From Thermomucor indicae-seudaticae (taxonomy: Eukaryota > Mucoromycota > Mucoromycetes > Mucorales > Lichtheimiaceae), in contig JSYX01000178.1 in the NCBI GenBank assembly GCA_000787465.1, forward strand, positions 1 through 59,220: DNA of 59,220 nucleotides. The letters are read 5' to 3'. The notes beneath the pieces are model-generated. The model made no database searches. It was not told the origin of the DNA and saw nothing but the letters and a program-made list of their open reading frames with translations. Below are positions 25,116 to 39,660 of this stretch, in pieces (within the stretch, counting starts at the first letter, position 1; each line of letters begins with the position of its first letter). The position numbers and the translations under genes are program-made.

Positions 25116-28100
25116 ATGCAGAATTCGGCCAGTAACCAGATGAATGCAGGCTGCAGTAACGATCATGAAAGAAGAGAGAACTGCGTTGATCCCACGGCGA
25201 CAATGCTGTCTCGGTAAGAAAGCAAACACAAGGGAGAAGAAATATTCCGAATACTGACACATGTATCGGCATATATAATATGTAGCGTCGTAGACTTAGA
25301 CGAGCTGTCTGTGGCAGCTGATGGATTGATCCGACTCAGAGAAGACGAACCGAATGATCGGCAGCGATCGCGACAAAGCAGCAGCGCCGCTCGTTTCCCA
25401 CACGAATCCCTTCACAGTTTCCGTTTCTCGTCAGCAAATCGTAATGGATTGGCTGAACTACGCAAAAGTCTGATGAACCGCTCTATCACGTTTATGAAGG
25501 AATGTAATATGCGACCATGGAAATCTCCCGACACACTACCCGGCCACTTTACAGCGTCTTCTCTGCTGACAGGGGACACTCTTGGACGCTCGAAAACGAA
25601 AAGCGTAGGATACAGCCCTGTCACCGCCTTTAATGTGGAGGACTACCGCGCCAATCGTCGCAGACGACGCAGTAATCCGATGCCAGACATCCAGGAAACC
25701 CAACCAGACGAAGCGACAAAAAGACGACCCATCACTCCCCTTACACCAGACGAATTAGGGACCATCCCTGAACAAGGCACTTCTTCACGCACCTCTACCA
25801 CATCCGTCTCATCATCTTCGGCCAAGTCGCTGGATATCCCAGAAGACGACGACGACGAGGAGTGCCAACCTTCTTCCAGCAACTTTGTATTTCCGCATCC
25901 AGCCTTGCACCATCCTTCCCGCTTTTTACCGCAAAATCAAGCCATTCTGACAACTTACAATGACTGGCGAGTAATCCTCTCCAATGACATTGCCGCCATG
26001 GTACTGGTTGGTGCTGGAGGAAGCTGCCGCGGTCTTGTGGGCAAGTCTGTGGTGGACTTTATTGAACCGTCCTACCGGAGTCGGTTTCTAGATATGGTAA
26101 CAAGGCGACGGGAAGAGCTCAGCCATCTGGAAGACAGTTCCGGGGGAATGGTACTGGTTTGCGGCAACGTGGTAAGTAGTTGGCACGTGTTATCTTTAAA
26201 TACATGTTTACTTAGTTTATCTATTGCCCAGCTTCCTATTGTCAAGCAGGATGGAACAAAGTCCGCGGCTTCACTATGGCTCAAGGAGAAGCGCAATGAT
26301 TCCGGTTCCTCGGTGTATATTTGGATCTTTGAGGAGGTGTTTGAGACTGTGGTTCATGTCTCGGTCGATATAGAGGTGAGTACCGGCATATAAACACTGT
26401 CTATAAAAACTCCGTGTGTGCATGTCTAACCCGCATTGTGATATTTTTAGGGAACCATGTTGTATGTCGACGAAGCTGTGCATGAATTGTATGGATATGA
26501 ACCGAACGAGCTGATTGGCAAGTCGGTCAATATCTTGATCCCGTCACTGAAGCCGGGCAAAGATAAGAAAACGCTACAGGATATCAACCGGTTGCGCTTC
26601 TTTGGCAGTAAAACCAAGCTTGGGGCATGTTTCCCTATTATTGCCAAAGTTCACACTGTATCCAAAAAGCAGGATTCGGGATCCACAGCGCCGTGTTTCA
26701 CAATACGAATCACATCTATACCAATGATCGCCGGTCTTGTGACGATACGCCGAGACGGCAGTATTGAAGGGTGCAACGCCGTCTTCACCAGATACATGTT
26801 TGGTCTTTCCCAAGAAGAACTCGTTTCGAACCACACCGATATTGCTAAACTCATGCCTCAGCTCCCAACGCTTCTTAAATGTCTGCAGCGAGATGACCTG
26901 TTGCAACACGGTATCATAATCAACAACCTTATCTGTCGCAAGCTTATCGCCGACATGGACATCAAAGATAACGAGCTGCTTTCGTCTCTTTGGGAGAAGT
27001 ACCAAGGTCGTCGGCTGACGCGTACACCCAACGGACAGTCGCTGCCAGTGCTTATTGCTATTCATCGGGACGGCACTCCATTTGAGGTTCAGCTGCAACT
27101 GAAGCTGGTGGATGGTTCTGATGATGTCTATGCGCTGTGGATTACGTTTGACCGGGAAGCCACGTTCTCTCGCTTCGGGCATCCGACGCCTGTCTGTCCA
27201 CCTCTGGAAATCAAGCAACATGATGGTCTCGGACTGCCTGCCGCTAAAAGACCAGCCCTCTTGGATAGCCCACACAACGACGAGGATGACGAGGAGGAAG
27301 AGCCAAATGAAGATGAATCGACACCGGAAGAGTCACCAAAGGAGGAGAAAGAGGAGGAGGAGGAGAAGAAGGAAACAAGACCGATGCGGATCGCCACAAG
27401 TTTCTCGCGACCCAACGTTTATGGCTCTCTAGCCAGTACGCCTGGTTCCCCAGTATCCCCGTCCAGCTTTCGATCAAAGTCTTCGGTTGCACAAGCTTCT
27501 TCTTCTTCAGACAGCTCGCCGCCATCTAAAGCTGATCCAGACCCTTACATGCCTGAATACTCGGCACAGACAAATGCCACCACCATTGACGACTATATAA
27601 TTCTTGATAATCTCGGGCAAGGTGCTTATGGTCTGGTGAAGTTGGCTGTGCGCAAGGATGACCCGGAGCAAAAGAAGGTGGTTATCAAATACGTGATCAA
27701 GTCCCGGATCCTAGTGGACTGCTGGACCAAGGATCGGAAGCTCGGCGTCATTCCAGTCGAGATACATATTCTGCATACATTGCGCAAAATACCACACCAA
27801 AACTGCAGCGACATGCTGGACTACTTTGAAGACGAGGATCACTACTATATCGTGATGGGGTTGCATGGAGTAGGCATGGATCTGTTCGACTACATTGAAC
27901 TCAAGAACGGCATGACCGACCGCGAAATCCAAAGTATATTCAAGCAGATTGCAGAAGCAGTGCGGCACTTGCATGATCACAAGATTGTGCACCGGGATAT
28001 CAAGGACGAGAATGTTGTACTTGATCAAAGCGGCGGTGTTCGACTGATTGACTTTGGCAGTGCTGCCTATCTGAAGGGGAGACGCTATGATACCTTTGTT

Positions 28101-28429
28101 GGAACGCTGGATTATGCTGCACCCGAGATATTGGCAGGTCAAACATACGAAGGCCCTCCGCAAGATATCTGGGCACTTGGAATTCTGCTCTACACTCTTG
28201 TCTACCGCGAGAACCCGTTCTACGACATTGATGAAATCCTGAGCCGCGAGTTACGTGTGCCGTTTGTCCTGTCTGAAGGTAAAGAGAGGCAATTCATGCA
28301 ATTCTGGATTGATGCTGACAATATTTTTATGCAGGTTCACTCGATCTCATCAAAAAGATGTTGGTTCGAAATGTGGACGAACGGCCAAACATACACGAGG
28401 TGCTGGCTCACCCGTGGCTGAACAGCTAA
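25116..28429 (+). CDS. PSK1: PAS-domain serine/threonine kinase
   Basis: PAS kinases sense nutrients and shift glucose toward cell-wall glucan. The start at 25116 opens a small exon (MQNSASNQMNAGC) joined by a 72-nt intron to VVDLDELSVAADGLIRLRED. A Ser/Arg-rich region follows, then PAS-type segments: GLVGKSVVDFIEPSYRSRFL, a second MLYVDEAVHELYGYEPNELI with GKSVNILIPSLKPGKDKK, and a third GLVTIRRDGSIEGCNAVFTR. After an acidic linker (27290-27370) comes the kinase: LGQGAYGLVKLA, VVIKYVIKSRI with the catalytic Lys, HRDIKDENVVL, IDFGSAA, GTLDYAAPEIL, and a last exon DLIKKMLVRNVDERPNIHEV ending HPWLNS. All catalytic motifs are intact. About 1030 residues. A 60-nt intron at about 26171-26230 is open in frame. 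Confidence 0.93.
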
Positions 28430-28623
28430 ACAAGTTGGGACATCTTTATCGCCAAAAAGCTGCCGTACCATACTACACACGCACATCCTTATACAAACAA
28501 TCTCTCCCTCCGCGCGCGTATGAGTGCTTCGGCCTTGAACGATACTGTAGATTCTTTTGCTTTCCTCCACATAACATTCTTCTAAAAGTTGGGATATATG
28601 CTTTCTATGTACATTGTTTTCTC

Positions 28624-29175
28624 TTAAAATCCTTTGCCAATACCGGTTCTATCAATAATGGATTTGATCTCTGATCCCTCTTCTTGACAGAGTTCCGCGT
28701 GAACATAGAATAATAATTTCGGTTTAGCCGACTTGCCAGCGATCCGACCGGTGGCCTTGGCGGGGTCGTTCACCATGAGACTGGTAAAGATTCTTGTGGC
28801 TGGTTGTAAATGCTGAACAGACACGGTTGTTTGGTGTTCTCGGGCAAGTAAGCTGAGGGTATGAAAGGTCAATTGATCTTTGTCGGCGGGCGAACGCGTA
28901 ATTTTGGTGACGTAAGGTGACATGACCCATTGAATCAAACCGGTGGATGCTGCACTTGTGGCAATCGCAGCACCGACGAGAGCTGCCTTGGCACCCCAGG
29001 GCACAGGAACGTCAATGAGGAAGACAAAGGGCGAAATGCCTGTACCGAGTCCCAGCGAGGTGATGGAGAAAAGCTTCAGTTTCTTGGCGACATTGGCCAA
29101 TGGACCCGTGTAAATGACGTTATTGCTGTTGTTGTTGGTAGAATAGTATCGACGCAACTGTCGAAGCACCAGCAT
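28624..29175 (-). CDS. TMEM70-like mitochondrial inner membrane protein
   Basis: A single-exon gene of 183 residues. The N-terminus (MLVLRQLRRYYSTNNNSNN) has the RRYYST pattern of a cleaved mitochondrial presequence. VIYTGPLANVAKKLKLFSIT leads into two membrane segments (PFVFLIDVPVPWGAKAALVG and AAIATSAASTGLIQWVMSPY), then a soluble domain (VTKITRSPADKDQLTFHTLS, LLAREHQTTVSVQHLQPATR). This order matches the TMEM70/TMEM186 group, whose TMEM70 member helps assemble ATP synthase and complex I. Exact subfamily is unsure. It converges with the PAS kinase gene; stops are 195 bp apart. Confidence 0.75.
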   Translation of the reverse strand: MLVLRQLRRYYSTNNNSNNVIYTGPLANVAKKLKLFSITSLGLGTGISPFVFLIDVPVPWGAKAALVGAAIATSAASTGLIQWVMSPYVTKITRSPADKDQLTFHTLSLLAREHQTTVSVQHLQPATRIFTSLMVNDPAKATGRIAGKSAKPKLLFYVHAELCQEEGSEIKSIIDRTGIGKGF

Positions 29176-29700
29176 GTTTGCGTATATCGAGTGGCGTAGA
29201 AGCTTTCTTTTTTCGAGTCACGAGAAATTTCTCTACTTGTCCCCACAGTGTAACAACGGTGAGGCCAACTTTTGTTTTCTTTGTCGGTATCACTTGACGA
29301 CAAGTCCAGTTATTGTTTTCCAACATCGAGGGTTACACAAAACGGTGGAGGGCATTGTCCGTACGTTTAGAAGAAAGGACGGAGGGATTTCATTTGGACC
29401 CCACTTGGCCCCTTCGCCCCCTTTGCAGAAGATAAAGTCCGGCTGTGCCTCTTGCTTGTCTATGTCGAAAAGTAAATACTAAGGAGGCTTGCAAAAAGAA
29501 AGAAAAACAATAATAAAGACGCGTGCCGAAAGGACAAGGTTGAAAGTGTTGTTGTCAGCCGATCTTTTGCATAACAATGAGATCGGTTACAAATGAGATG
29601 ATGTCCAATTTCGGAAGGGGGGACTGTTCAGGGTTCGTCCTATAAATTTGCTAATTGTTCAAACGAAAGTCGAGTTGTCTTTCTTCCTCCTTTTTCCTCC
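29176..29700. promoter_or_regulatory. Divergent region between TMEM70-like and repeat-protein genes
   Basis: About 525 bp between two divergent ATGs, so it carries both promoters. A TATAAATT sequence lies at about 29641-29648, 55-60 bp before the repeat-protein start, and a T/C-rich tract runs at about 29676-29700. No gene seen. Confidence 0.5.
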
Positions 29701-30660
29701 ATGACATTTTTCAAAGACCTTACTCGACGCCCGTCCTCTGCAGCCAAGTCGTTGGTCCGTGGGTTGCAGAAAAAATTCAGAAAGTCTACTTCTACCATCA
29801 AAAACCTTCCTCTACCTGCTAGCACCACCGCTCCAATCAAGGATCTCCTTCTACCAACAACTACTGCTATCAAGGATCGTCCTCTGCCACCAACGCCTCC
29901 ACCCGAAGTCATCGATGACTTATCAACGCCGTCCACATTCAGCTGCTCATCCTGCTCCACCTCGTGTTCGGTTTCGTATACTTGGTCATTCGTGGATGAA
30001 GAAGAACCTAGTGATATTCGTCTTTCTCAAAAGCACTGCTCTTCGTCGACTTACTCTTACCCGTGCTTCCTCAACAAGCGCCCTGCTGACGCTCGTCTTT
30101 CTCAAGAGTCTTCTTCTTCGTCGTTGACTTTTTGGTCTTGTCTGTCCTCCTTCGTGCACGAACACTTGCCTGCTGATGATACTCCTCTTTCTCAAGAGCC
30201 TTTTTCTTCGATCTCTTACTCGTCTTCTCTGTCCTTCGTGCATGTACACTTGCCTGGTGATGCTACTCCTCTTTCTCATGAGCCTTGTTCTTCGATCTCT
30301 TACGCGTCCTCTCTATCCTTCGCGCATGAATGCCTTGTGAACATTCCTCTACCTCAAAGATCTTCACCCGAGCCCTTTCCAGTCACCTCTGACGAACTGG
30401 TAGCTCGTTACGTGTCGAATCCAAAGACGCGCGCTCTCTGGGAACAGAACAAAGCATTACCGGCCACCCCTACACGTCGTCAACCTCGATCACCTCTTCC
30501 TCCTCCTGCTGATGGCGACGACGATGATGATGATGATACAGCTGCAATCATGGATCTGGCCTCTAACGTACTTACCTGGATCAACCAAAACTACGGAGAG
30601 AACGAGCCAGATCACTGGAAGACCCTGAAACCCAAACTTGCAGCTTATGCTGCTGCATAA
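29701..30660 (+). CDS. Low-complexity protein with four internal repeats, unrecognised
   Basis: A single-exon gene of 319 residues with a basic N-terminus (MTFFKDLTRRPSSAAKSLVR, GLQKKFRKSTSTIKNLPLP), a Thr/Pro/Leu stretch with triple (I)KDxxLP motifs, then a Ser/Cys/aromatic region with four tandem units of about 25-29 residues (30013-30345), each starting D-x-x-LS-(Q/H). A helical C-terminus follows: VTSDELVARYVSNPKTRALW, an Asp run (DDDDDDD), and LASNVLTWINQNYGENEPDH with WKTLKPKLAAYAAA. No signal peptide or membrane helix. The amphipathic C-terminal segment is the only part likely to fold. I do not recognise the family; it may be lineage-specific. Confidence 0.7.
   Translation: MTFFKDLTRRPSSAAKSLVRGLQKKFRKSTSTIKNLPLPASTTAPIKDLLLPTTTAIKDRPLPPTPPPEVIDDLSTPSTFSCSSCSTSCSVSYTWSFVDEEEPSDIRLSQKHCSSSTYSYPCFLNKRPADARLSQESSSSSLTFWSCLSSFVHEHLPADDTPLSQEPFSSISYSSSLSFVHVHLPGDATPLSHEPCSSISYASSLSFAHECLVNIPLPQRSSPEPFPVTSDELVARYVSNPKTRALWEQNKALPATPTRRQPRSPLPPPADGDDDDDDDTAAIMDLASNVLTWINQNYGENEPDHWKTLKPKLAAYAAA
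30013..30345 (+). repeat. Four imperfect in-frame repeats of about 75-87 nt
   Basis: Units begin at about 30013, 30088, 30175 and 30259. Shared DNA words are CTTTCTCAAGAG or close variants and TCTTCTTCG/TCTTCGATCTC. The last two units are the most alike at protein level (TPLSQEPFSSISYSSSLSFV and TPLSHEPCSSISYASSLSFA), suggesting a recent duplication. Confidence 0.85.
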
Positions 30661-30848
30661 TGAACTTTGTACAACTTTCTGTAAATAAGTGTCTTCCTTC
30701 CCCCCAAACCTTCTCAGTATATATTGCTTCGCTTGCTTCTCTCTTCAATTGTAGCTATAAACAGATCATGCATTTATCCCCCTGAAAAGATGTGATGACC
30801 TCTATATTCTATACGTGCAGAATAAACAGAACTCCTTGCTATTGTTAT

Positions 30849-34628
<3,780 letters not shown>

Positions 34629-34941
34629 CGCGCTTTCTGTCAAGCAGGTTTTTGGATAAACTTTCGGACACAGAAAAGGCAGTCTTTTCGAAGACACAGA
34701 CTGGGCTGTCAACATCGATACTCCTCATTACTGTCACTTTGGTCTAGGGCCAAACATTGCTGTACTGAAGAAGCTTAAAGTTCGCCATCTGATTCCACCT
34801 GAGGATCTTAACTTACTCAGGGCAGTTCAGGCCCGATTCCGACCTACACCAGGCCAATCGAGTTACAAATGCAGTCAAGTGGAGTCAACCCAAAATCGTT
34901 GCCAATCGAAGCTGTCAAGCACGCCAAACTGCTCACAGCAA

Positions 34942-35329
34942 CTAAACAAAACTACCTATGCACAAGATGGATTTCACGCTTGGTAGGATGGATAATCGTG
35001 AGAATAATCTGATGTCCAAATCCAAAAGAGTGTGATACAGCAGATCAATGACGTCGTTGAAGATCCTGCTTATGCTTGCCATGCTATGATTGAAGACCGC
35101 TGCTTCAAGGTTGCTTAAGCGAGCGGGAAAGACCAAGTCTCTCATGCAGAATGCCAAAGCCTCCTCCGAGTTCACCTTGAACTTATCGGCTGGATCTGTG
35201 CCAATCTCCAGTTTTGCGGGAAGGTTCATGGCAACGCGTACACAACGAATCTATCGTATTCTGAAGTACTGGAATGCTGGTGCAAAAATAAAAACAAGGA
35301 AGACCAAATATAAACCTCTTGTGCTGTAA
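34942..35329 (-). pseudogene. HARBI1-like (PIF/Harbinger) transposase relic
   Basis: The reverse frame reads NLPAKLEIGTDPADKFKVNS, EEALAFCMRDLVFPARLSNL and MASISRIFNDVIDLLYHTLL. The pattern 'eeAL...LR-L-fPaRL-dLe...S-iFndv-d-lY' is the N-terminal half of HARBI1-type DDE nucleases common in fungi. The frame ends at 34942 before any catalytic DDE residue, and upstream sequence has only a broken continuation. It is therefore a 5' fragment of a dead element. No terminal repeats found nearby. Confidence 0.6.
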
Positions 35330-35649
35330 ATCGAAATATGGAGGGACAATACTCTACTGTCAGGGCATCGAGGTTGAATTAGCTTCCCCATTTATACGGT
35401 TCTCTGTAAACTTTAGGTCACTTTAATGTTTACCGTTCTTTTCAGTAATCGCAATGCGCAACGACTGCACTTTTTTCAAAGCACTTTTCCTGATGGTTAT
35501 TGCGAGGAGATGGCCCCAGCGAATTTCGACCCGAAGGAGAACGTTTACGTCGATCTGATTTGGATATTGGTTGGGCGATGAGGAACGAACAGTCGAATAG
35601 ACACCAATGAAAGGAGACATGAACACCAAGAGGTATAAGACAAATATAA

Positions 35650-35886
35650 CGGCTATATTACATTTCGAATGCTGCTTTCATCAAAACCAGCTGCGGCCAG
35701 CACTATTGCAAACTGCTTTGGAAAACCAGTTGGAAGTTTCGTGGTTGCAAGCAGAAAAGTTCCAGGCACTATGATAACTGCGCATTCTATTATTTCTCGG
35801 GAAGTGAATGCAAACTAATCCATCATATTGGGCTTGTTAGTGATGAAGAAAAAAGAAACGAAGAAAATCATAATACGCAATTCTAG
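35650..35886 (+). other. Unassigned Cys/His-rich open frame without ATG
   Basis: A stop-to-stop frame of 78 codons contains KTSCGQHYCKLLWKTSWKFR, GCKQKSSRHYDNCAFYYFSG and SECKLIHHIGLVSDEEK. Six Cys and several His are spaced like a zinc-binding domain. There is no start codon and splice partners are unclear. Position next to a transposase relic suggests a piece of a DNA-binding domain from a transposable element, but this is inference. Confidence 0.25.
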
Positions 35887-37311
35887 CAACTTTTAATGAA
35901 GAAGCAGAGAACTCAGCATTACCTGAGGATGATCCAGAAAGCCAAAAAGAATACAACGACTTGCCGAATGGGATGGAGATGATGATGACATGGATAAAGA
36001 TTTGTTACAAGACAGTGATTCAGAAGCCAACTTGATGGATAGCGTATTGATTATGCATAATATGAACAGAAATTGCAACCACAAAGCAACCACTGAGCAG
36101 TTATTGCCTACATCCGCTATATTGATGCAGATATGGAGCTATTAATGTGGCATTGTTTCCTTCCATGCGCGGCTCTTTCGTCATTAATGAACCCAGAAAC
36201 CTTAATTCGACAAAGTCCTTTATGATACCTGTTGCATATCCAAGGTTAGCGAAACGGGCATGGAAGGATCAAGAATGCTGGTAATTGTTTAGGCGCCGCT
36301 GGTCCGAACGCTGCAGGTTAAAAAGAGAAATCCTGATTGGTGCGGAAAAACATGGCCGAATACCGGACGATCATGGAAAAGCTGTGCAACGAGGGGAAAA
36401 AGAAAAAGAGGGATGACTTTGCAAGCCAGAGGCAAGGCTGAGTGTATCTATTATCAAAAGTTGGGCGGTGGGGAATACATTTCTTGTCGCAGGCCGCCCC
36501 GCAATGTACGTAAAGTTCGCGAGCACATGGTCGGACACTTCCTTTTTGATTGACGTGTATGTGTGCAACCGTAATATGATAGAACATCAACAATGCCTCC
36601 AACAAGCATGATAGTTCCATTACTGCTGTTCCCCGTTCTTTTTTTCGGTCTTTTGTTCATCCTCAGCATTGTAATCCTCCTGCATAACAAAGGGAAAAGT
36701 GAACAAACTGTCGGCTGTTTTTTTGCAGTTATCAGTTATGACGTAAGGGGTCTTCGTTTGCCTATTTGGGTGTCTTAAAGAGCATGCACATGTATGCGAA
36801 ACGACAAGTTCATAAGAGGTCTATTCATAGCTAAAAAAAGCTTATTTTTGTTGGAGAATCTCAGCGCCCAATCGATTGATCACGGAAGAATACTAGCGGG
36901 ACAGCTGCTAGAATGTTTTTCCACAGAGATTCTGGCTATTGTTGTTGTCATTCCAAGCGATCACAAGATTTCGCGAAAAGAGAAAGAGTAAGAGCCATAC
37001 GGAACAGGCATCGGAAGTTGACCAAGTATATAAATTTTGACGGGTAATTCAAAAAGGCTGTAAGTCTACCTGGTTCCAGTGTCCCGTTAAGGTAAATCCA
37101 GGCAACACGGATCGATCGATCTCCCAACAAAAGCATCTTATTTTCCAAGAAGCTCATTTTCGCTTTTCTCCGCAAACTTTTTTTCATCATCTCCAAAGTC
37201 AGCAACCCGATTTGCAACGGTCCTTTATCGCGTGTGCTTTCTCTTCTCCTCTCTCCCTCTTCTTGTTCGCGTTTTGTCTTCTCCCTTCTCTCCCTTTCCG
37301 GTGTGCTCTAT

Positions 37312-39469
37312 ATGGCTGAGGATCTGCCATCACCAGTATCTATTACAGACGCGCCATCGAATGATAACAACAATAACAATAACCCCGGCGCTTCTCTTTG
37401 CGTGAATGATTTATTGCATCCGACCGAAAGAGCAGAAAGTTTATTGGAATCTTTGACGACCGAACAACTCAACGTGCTTGAACAGACTTTACATAAAGTT
37501 CGAGAGAAAAAGACAAGCACAAGTAAGTTCTTTTGTTGGGGTGAGCAGCGAGATAGAGAAGGGTTTAGTCCCAACTGGAAATTTTTTCCACCATCATTTA
37601 GGCACCCCGCCAAAAGAAGAAGAACAAGAGGATTGGTCATTGGCAGCTAGTCAAGTAGCAAAAGCATTAGCAGATGCGATTTCTTCGTCGATAGCAGAAG
37701 AATCATCATCCAAAGCTGTGGTATCAAGTCATGAGCCAATAACAGAAGTGCGTGATGGCGTTGAATGGGTCAGCTTTGTTTATTCGCATCATCGTATTCT
37801 TCGACGCTATTGTATTCGAACGGACCTGGAGAAAGTGGATATCAATCAGTTGGACGAGAAATTCAAACGCGATAACTGCGTGAGTAATACTCGCCACCCA
37901 AACGGGTCAATGGAGTATGTGAAAACCTGGGAGTACACACGCACAGAGAGGGAGGGGGAGAGGAAGAGAGCAGTTTCTTCTGTTTGGGTGGATCTTCGAA
38001 AGAAACACTACTAACCTTTGTGAGCGCACATTCTTAGGTTTATCCACGTGCCAATTTGCCGCGTGAAACCTATCGCGGTAACCGTTGGGCTTATGAAACA
38101 GAGTGCAATATGTTGGGATGGAAACTAGCCTACTTAAACGAAAGCGAGATTGCTGGGAAACGAGGCTTAATCCAACGCGCTGTGGATTCATATCGTAATC
38201 GATATCCGAGTATGCGATCACGGCGCGTGGCACGTCAAGAAAAGCTGTTGAATGGTACGCTCCGGAAGCGTAAACATCGTGAAGACGAAGGGGAAGATTG
38301 TGGCGGCGGTGCCGCCAACAAGCAGTTAAAGTCGTCGTCGTCAACGTGTGAGCGTTACTTGCCAAAGACGATCTCGATTGATGACGGTCCCAACGGAACG
38401 AAATGCCGCGTGAGGATTAATATCGAAACGGTGCCGCTCGAAGTGATTGACATGCCGTTCCGAAAGAACAATTGCGTTTTCCCACGGGCCATGAACATCA
38501 CGCCTGATACGCCTTCTGTCACAGAAAGACAGCTGGATGAAGCCAAGTGCAATGAACTTGGCTGGAAGCTCGTAAGTTACGCAAGCACACTATAGGGTTG
38601 AAATAAGACTTAAACTGTTGGGACAGGCATGGTTGAATCCAAGGCAATTGGCAAACAGGAAATGCCTCTTGCAACGCGTGCTCGATATTTATCGCGTCAA
38701 ATTCGCCCCACATCTGCGACCTCGTAAATATGCTTCTCGGATGCCTCCTGCGCCATTTGCGCCACCACCGACGACTAGCTGCAGCACTAACAACGAAAAA
38801 GAACCAGCCCTACGATTGACAGCCGAAGCTTTGGCTGCTGTTCAACAACAGCAACAGCTACAGCAACTTGATATCCAGAACGACAACAAAGACGACCAAG
38901 AATCTATCTACAGTGGCACAACTGCGTCCTTGGATTTCCGTGATTGCTTCTCTCCTCCTGCCGATTCTGCTTCTTCTCCGTTTATGGGCAATCAAAGCCT
39001 TCCCGATGAGCCCACCACCACCAACAACCACCACCTAATATCTGGTCTTTCCTCCTCACGGTCTTCCTCCACCACCGCATACTCACTGGATCAGTTTATG
39101 CTACCCGCTTCTCGAGGCGGCGACCCTATGCTTTGTTCCCAACAAGATCCTTTTGCAGCAAGTCTTCAAGATGACATGAGCTGCCATCTTAGCGTAGAAA
39201 GCGGAGGATCAAGTATTAGCCATCCTTCGAACCAAAGCTCGCCTCGCCATGTCCCGTTGATCGGGCTTAGTAGTCTGGATGATTTCAACCCGGACTCCAG
39301 TAGTGGTTTCCTGACAGAGCAGGACATGACCTTATTCGGTGCGTCCAATACGACAGATATGGATCTCCTAAAGCGTTACTTGTCTCCTCACGACGAAAAT
39401 GATTTGGGTGTTCATGTCAAAATGGAACCACAAGACTCGGCTTTTCCTGATCTGCCTTCCTTCTTTTGA
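37312..39469 (+). CDS. Nuclear-looking protein with two copies of a DUF8032-like domain
   Basis: Begins MAEDLPSPVSITDAPSNDNN, with an Asn run, then LTTEQLNVLEQTLHKVREKK. Copy 1: GVEWVSFVYSHHRILRRYCI, DQLDEKFKRDNC joined over an intron to VYPRANLPRETYRGNRWAYE, CNMLGWKLAYLNESEIAGKR and IQRAVDSYRNRYPSMRSRRV. Copy 2: CRVRINIETVPLEVIDMPFR, NNCVFPRAMNITPDTPSVTE, CNELGWKL joined to AWLNPRQLANRKCLLQRVLD and IYRVKFAPHLRPRKYASRM. The C-terminal 240 residues are Gln-, Ser- and Asp-rich, like an activation domain (LGVHVKMEPQDSAFPDLPSF). A basic KRK patch between the copies may be a nuclear signal. I recall this fold as a fungal DUF8032-type domain; the name is from memory. A transcription-regulatory role is inference. 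Confidence 0.8.
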
Positions 39470-39660
39470 ATTCCCTGTTATCCATCACCCTCCAACTTTT
39501 TCTTGAAGAAAAAGGCAAAGACACATGCACATTACGTTCAAAACTGATAGAAAGCAAATTCATTATACTCTTCTTGTACTTTTTTTTGTTTATACTCGCA
39601 TCTCTTAATACCTTTTTCTTTTATCATCCTTCAAACATAACCCTGCCGTATATGTTCTCT

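Larger units (their letters stand above)
34629..37311. other. Gene-poor intergenic region with decayed transposon sequence
   Basis: About 2.7 kb with many stops. Supported content is the HARBI1-like relic (34942-35329) and an unassigned Cys/His-rich open stretch (35650-35886). Around 35960-36110 short frames rich in Asp and Met (DDDDMDKDLLQDSDSEANLM) may be further frameshifted transposon protein. The last 120 bp before 37312 are strongly pyrimidine-rich (CTTCTCCTCTCTCCCTCTTC type), fitting the leader of the next gene. Confidence 0.6.

Noticed and set aside
26574..27275. 233-residue reverse ORF inside the PAS kinase gene
   Set aside because: Shadow of a conserved coding exon; composition is not protein-like and no motif is present.
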